6,494 nucleotides of DNA, taken from contig JAKCDN010000184.1 in assembly GCA_021841795.1 (NCBI GenBank), forward strand, positions 1-6,494, read 5' to 3'. This document shows, piece by piece, positions 6,243-6,494 of the stretch. Under the pieces are notes generated by a model. That model was not told the DNA's origin. It worked only from the letters and a program-made list of their open reading frames with translations, and made no database searches. A program made the translations under genes and the position numbers. Numbering within the stretch: position 1 is the first letter of the stretch; every line of letters begins with the position of its first letter. The stretch comes from Acidobacteriota bacterium (GTDB lineage Bacteria > Acidobacteriota > Terriglobia > Terriglobales > Acidobacteriaceae).

Positions 6243-6248
6243 ATTTTA
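6243..6248 (-). promoter_or_regulatory. Candidate -10 element for the acyltransferase-GH109 operon
   Basis: TAAAAT on the minus strand is one change from TATAAT. It would place the transcript start near 6236 and give a leader of roughly 58 nt before the ATG at 6178. No good -35 hexamer is visible at 17 bp, so confidence is low. The alternative ATG at 6244 overlaps this element. Confidence 0.25.
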
Positions 6249-6278
6249 CCCAGTCTTCCGGTAGATGGGCTGTTGCAC

Positions 6279-6284
6279 TATGCT
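6279..6284 (+). promoter_or_regulatory. Candidate -10 element for the aldo/keto reductase gene
   Basis: TATGCT fits the TANNNT pattern and ends 6 nt before the ATG at 6291, so transcription could begin at or very near the start codon. No Shine-Dalgarno sequence is seen between them, and the -35 region is weak. A leaderless mRNA would explain this arrangement. Confidence 0.3.
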
Positions 6285-6290
6285 TTTCTC

Positions 6291-6494
6291 ATGACGACAG
6301 CGAATGATTCACCTACTCTACGCAGCCTTGGCAACTCCGACATGCAACTGACCGCCATCGGTTTTGGGGCGTGGGCGATTGGCGGGGGCGACTGGCAATA
6401 CGCCTGGGGGCCCCAGGACGACAGCGAGTCTGTCGCCGCGATCCGGCGGGCAGTGGATCTGGGCATTAACTGGATCGACACGGCGGCAATTTAC
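6291..6494 (+). CDS. Aldo/keto reductase, N-terminal part (cut by window edge)
   Basis: Sixty-eight residues are visible and the frame stays open at the window end. After a short leader comes L-R-S-L-G-N-S-D-M-Q-L-T-A-I-G-F-G-A-W-A-I-G-G-G (10-33), then W-G-P-Q-D-D (39-44), A-I-R-R-A-V-D-L-G-I-N-W-I-D-T-A-A-I-Y (50-68). This is the first part of the TIM barrel of COG0667-type aldo/keto reductases, which use NADPH to reduce aldehydes or ketones in the cytoplasm. Asp63 and Tyr68 match the Asp and catalytic Tyr of the Asp-Tyr-Lys-His tetrad; the Lys and His lie beyond the window. The ATG at 6291 has no clear Shine-Dalgarno; Met18 is an alternative but would cut into the first strand. It diverges from the acyltransferase operon across 112 bp. 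Physiological substrate is unknown. Confidence 0.9.
   Translation, partial: MTTANDSPTLRSLGNSDMQLTAIGFGAWAIGGGDWQYAWGPQDDSESVAAIRRAVDLGINWIDTAAIY

Noticed and set aside
6278..6481. A 67-codon minus-strand frame opposite the aldo/keto reductase
   Set aside because: It has no motifs, and the plus strand clearly encodes the aldo/keto reductase N-terminus.

Overview
This window looks like a chromosomal segment of a GC-rich, Gram-negative bacterium. A heptosyltransferase-type GT9 enzyme and a monofunctional peptidoglycan glycosyltransferase imply an outer membrane and a periplasm. The mix of a DUF3108 secreted protein, a GT9/ICMT-like pair, an HGSNAT-like acyltransferase and a Tat-exported GH109-type oxidoreductase most resembles Acidobacteriota (Acidobacteriales/Terriglobia). 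That placement is from recalled family distribution and is not proven here. There are no RNA genes, insertion sequences, CRISPR arrays or phage genes, and no gap between genes exceeds about 130 bp.

Left block (47-2615, minus strand). Three genes run right to left: a GT9 heptosyltransferase-like enzyme, an ICMT-like membrane methyltransferase that overlaps it by 4 bp (ATGA), and a secreted DUF3108 protein 68 bp further on. This looks like one envelope operon. The first and last genes use TTG starts. Divergent from it across a 128-bp gap is mtgA (2744-3454, plus strand), which polymerises peptidoglycan glycan strands. Cell-envelope synthesis is therefore the theme of this half.

Right block (3534-6178, minus strand). 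An HGSNAT/NagX-like (DUF5009, COG4299) multi-pass acyltransferase is followed 83 bp downstream by a Tat-exported Gfo/Idh/MocA-fold protein with the hallmarks of GH109, the NAD-dependent alpha-N-acetylgalactosaminidase family. The acyltransferase keeps a histidine that aligns by eye with the catalytic His of human HGSNAT. The hydrolase keeps the Tyr-x-x-His and downstream Tyr of GH109. Together they suggest a periplasmic route that N-acetylates an exposed hexosamine and then cleaves it, loosely parallel to lysosomal heparan sulfate degradation. This pairing is the most interesting hypothesis in the window.

Right edge (6291-6494, plus strand). The first 68 codons of an aldo/keto reductase read off the window divergently from the acyltransferase. 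The last visible residue is the predicted catalytic Tyr. Its ATG sits just downstream of a TANNNT-type -10-like element with no Shine-Dalgarno sequence, so a leaderless transcript is possible.
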